DNA from: Chloroflexi bacterium UBA2235
Lineage (GTDB): Bacteria > Chloroflexota > UBA11872 > UBA12225
Direction of reading: 5' to 3'
Assembly (NCBI GenBank): GCA_002347925.1
Contig: DDYL01000181.1
Coordinates: forward strand, 261 to 6,561
DNA: 6,301 bases
The position numbers and the translations under genes are program-made. The notes below the pieces were generated by a model. The model was not told where the DNA came from, searched no databases, and was given only the letters and a program-made list of their open reading frames with translations. Of the stretch, positions 5,741-6,301 are shown piece after piece. Numbering within the stretch: the stretch's first letter is position 1; each line of letters begins with the position of its first letter.

Positions 5741-6301
5741 TCAAGGTCTCCGTTCGCCAAAGATTGCGCGTCCCACCCGTACGAGCGTTGCGCCTTCCTC
5801 AACCGCGATTTCGAAGTCGCCCGTCATGCCCATTGAAAGGTGCCTCCACGGGTGACCCAGTGCGAACGCGTCGGCCTGATACTCCGCGTGAAGTTGCGCG
5901 AGGTGCTTGAAGTAGGGTCGCGTCGCTTCTACGGTGCCAAGTGCGTGTACGTCCGGTGCAATGCACATCAACCCGTCCAGGCTGAGACCGGGTGTCACTC
6001 GGACTTCATCAAACAGGGCACGCAGATCCCCGGGAGCAACACCTCCCTGCGTTTGGCTGTCCGCCACGTTCACTTGCAACAGGATTCGTACCGTTCGTCC
6101 TGTTGCGACGGCCCTGGACGCCAAGGCGCGGGCGAGTTCCAGACGGTCGACGCTGTGTATGAGGTGAAAGTGGTCGGCGGCAGACTTGGCCTTGTTGGTC
6201 TGCAGGCCACCAATGAGATGCCAGACTGGCCCGTCGCCAAGTTCCACAATCTTGGCTATCGCTTCCTGCACGCGGTTCTCGCCAAGGTCGGTGATCCCAG
6301 A
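5741..6301 (-). CDS. yggS: PLP homeostasis protein, YggS/PROSC family (N-terminus outside the window)
   Basis: The visible 186 codons are the C-terminal four fifths of a YggS-type protein, an alanine-racemase-like single barrel that binds pyridoxal phosphate without known enzymatic turnover and keeps the free cofactor balanced. The frame is open to the window edge. The first visible residues are SGITDLGENRVQEA, the conserved G-E-N-x-x-Q-E stretch that normally lies about 40 residues into the protein. The GTG at 6271 is therefore an internal valine, not the start. WHLIGGLQTNK and IHSVDRLELA follow, then LLQVNVADS, LDGLMCIAP and the phosphate-binding end LSMGMTGDFEIAVEEGATLVRVGRAIFG. The lysine that carries PLP lies in the missing part, so it cannot be checked here. 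In the usual TQGG position of the fourth strand loop, many relatives have a lysine where this protein has Q. It is the first visible gene of the minus-strand block, 3 bases before yggT. Confidence 0.94.
   Translation of the reverse strand, partial: SGITDLGENRVQEAIAKIVELGDGPVWHLIGGLQTNKAKSAADHFHLIHSVDRLELARALASRAVATGRTVRILLQVNVADSQTQGGVAPGDLRALFDEVRVTPGLSLDGLMCIAPDVHALGTVEATRPYFKHLAQLHAEYQADAFALGHPWRHLSMGMTGDFEIAVEEGATLVRVGRAIFGERRP

Noticed and set aside
5741..6271. Complete YggS starting at the GTG at 6271.
   Set aside because: The frame continues to the window edge with conserved GITDLGENR residues just upstream, so the GTG codes for an internal valine and the gene is cut off by the window.

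Overview
The window (6301 bases) holds two blocks of genes that converge on a 38-base gap near position 2335. It looks like bacterial chromosomal sequence that is moderately GC-rich (judged by eye). GTG starts, Thr/Pro-rich linkers in membrane-anchored extracytoplasmic proteins, a fused HisI-HisE, and a GldG-like plus DUF4340 pair together suggest a Chloroflexota relative. That placement is an inference, not a measurement. No mobile element, CRISPR array, tRNA or rRNA was seen, and no stretch over 300 bases lacks a gene.

Left block, + strand, 1-2315: a GldG-like auxiliary subunit of an uncharacterised ABC-2 type transport system, whose frame is open to the left edge, followed 6 bases later by a single-pass DUF4340 protein. 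Both should sit in the membrane with their bulk outside. The ATPase and permease expected with them would lie to the left of the window.

Right block, - strand, 6301-2354, read right to left: yggS (PLP homeostasis protein, N-terminus cut off by the window), yggT (small membrane protein), hisH, hisA, hisF and hisIE. yggS/yggT and hisH/hisA/hisF are tightly packed: 3-base gap, 4-base overlap, 14-base gap. Longer gaps of 84 and 110 bases precede hisH and hisIE. The four his genes cover exactly steps 2 to 5 of histidine synthesis. HisE hydrolyses PR-ATP to PR-AMP and HisI opens the ring to ProFAR. HisA isomerises ProFAR to PRFAR. HisH and HisF together make imidazole glycerol phosphate and AICAR. 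hisG, hisB, hisC and hisD are not in the window.

This is mostly an ordinary housekeeping region, and I found no clearly new system. The points most worth a second look are the replacement of the D-C-D-x-D metal motif of HisI by N-C-E-E-N, the uncharacterised GldG/DUF4340 module with Thr/Pro-rich insertions in both proteins, and the linkage of PLP homeostasis to histidine genes.
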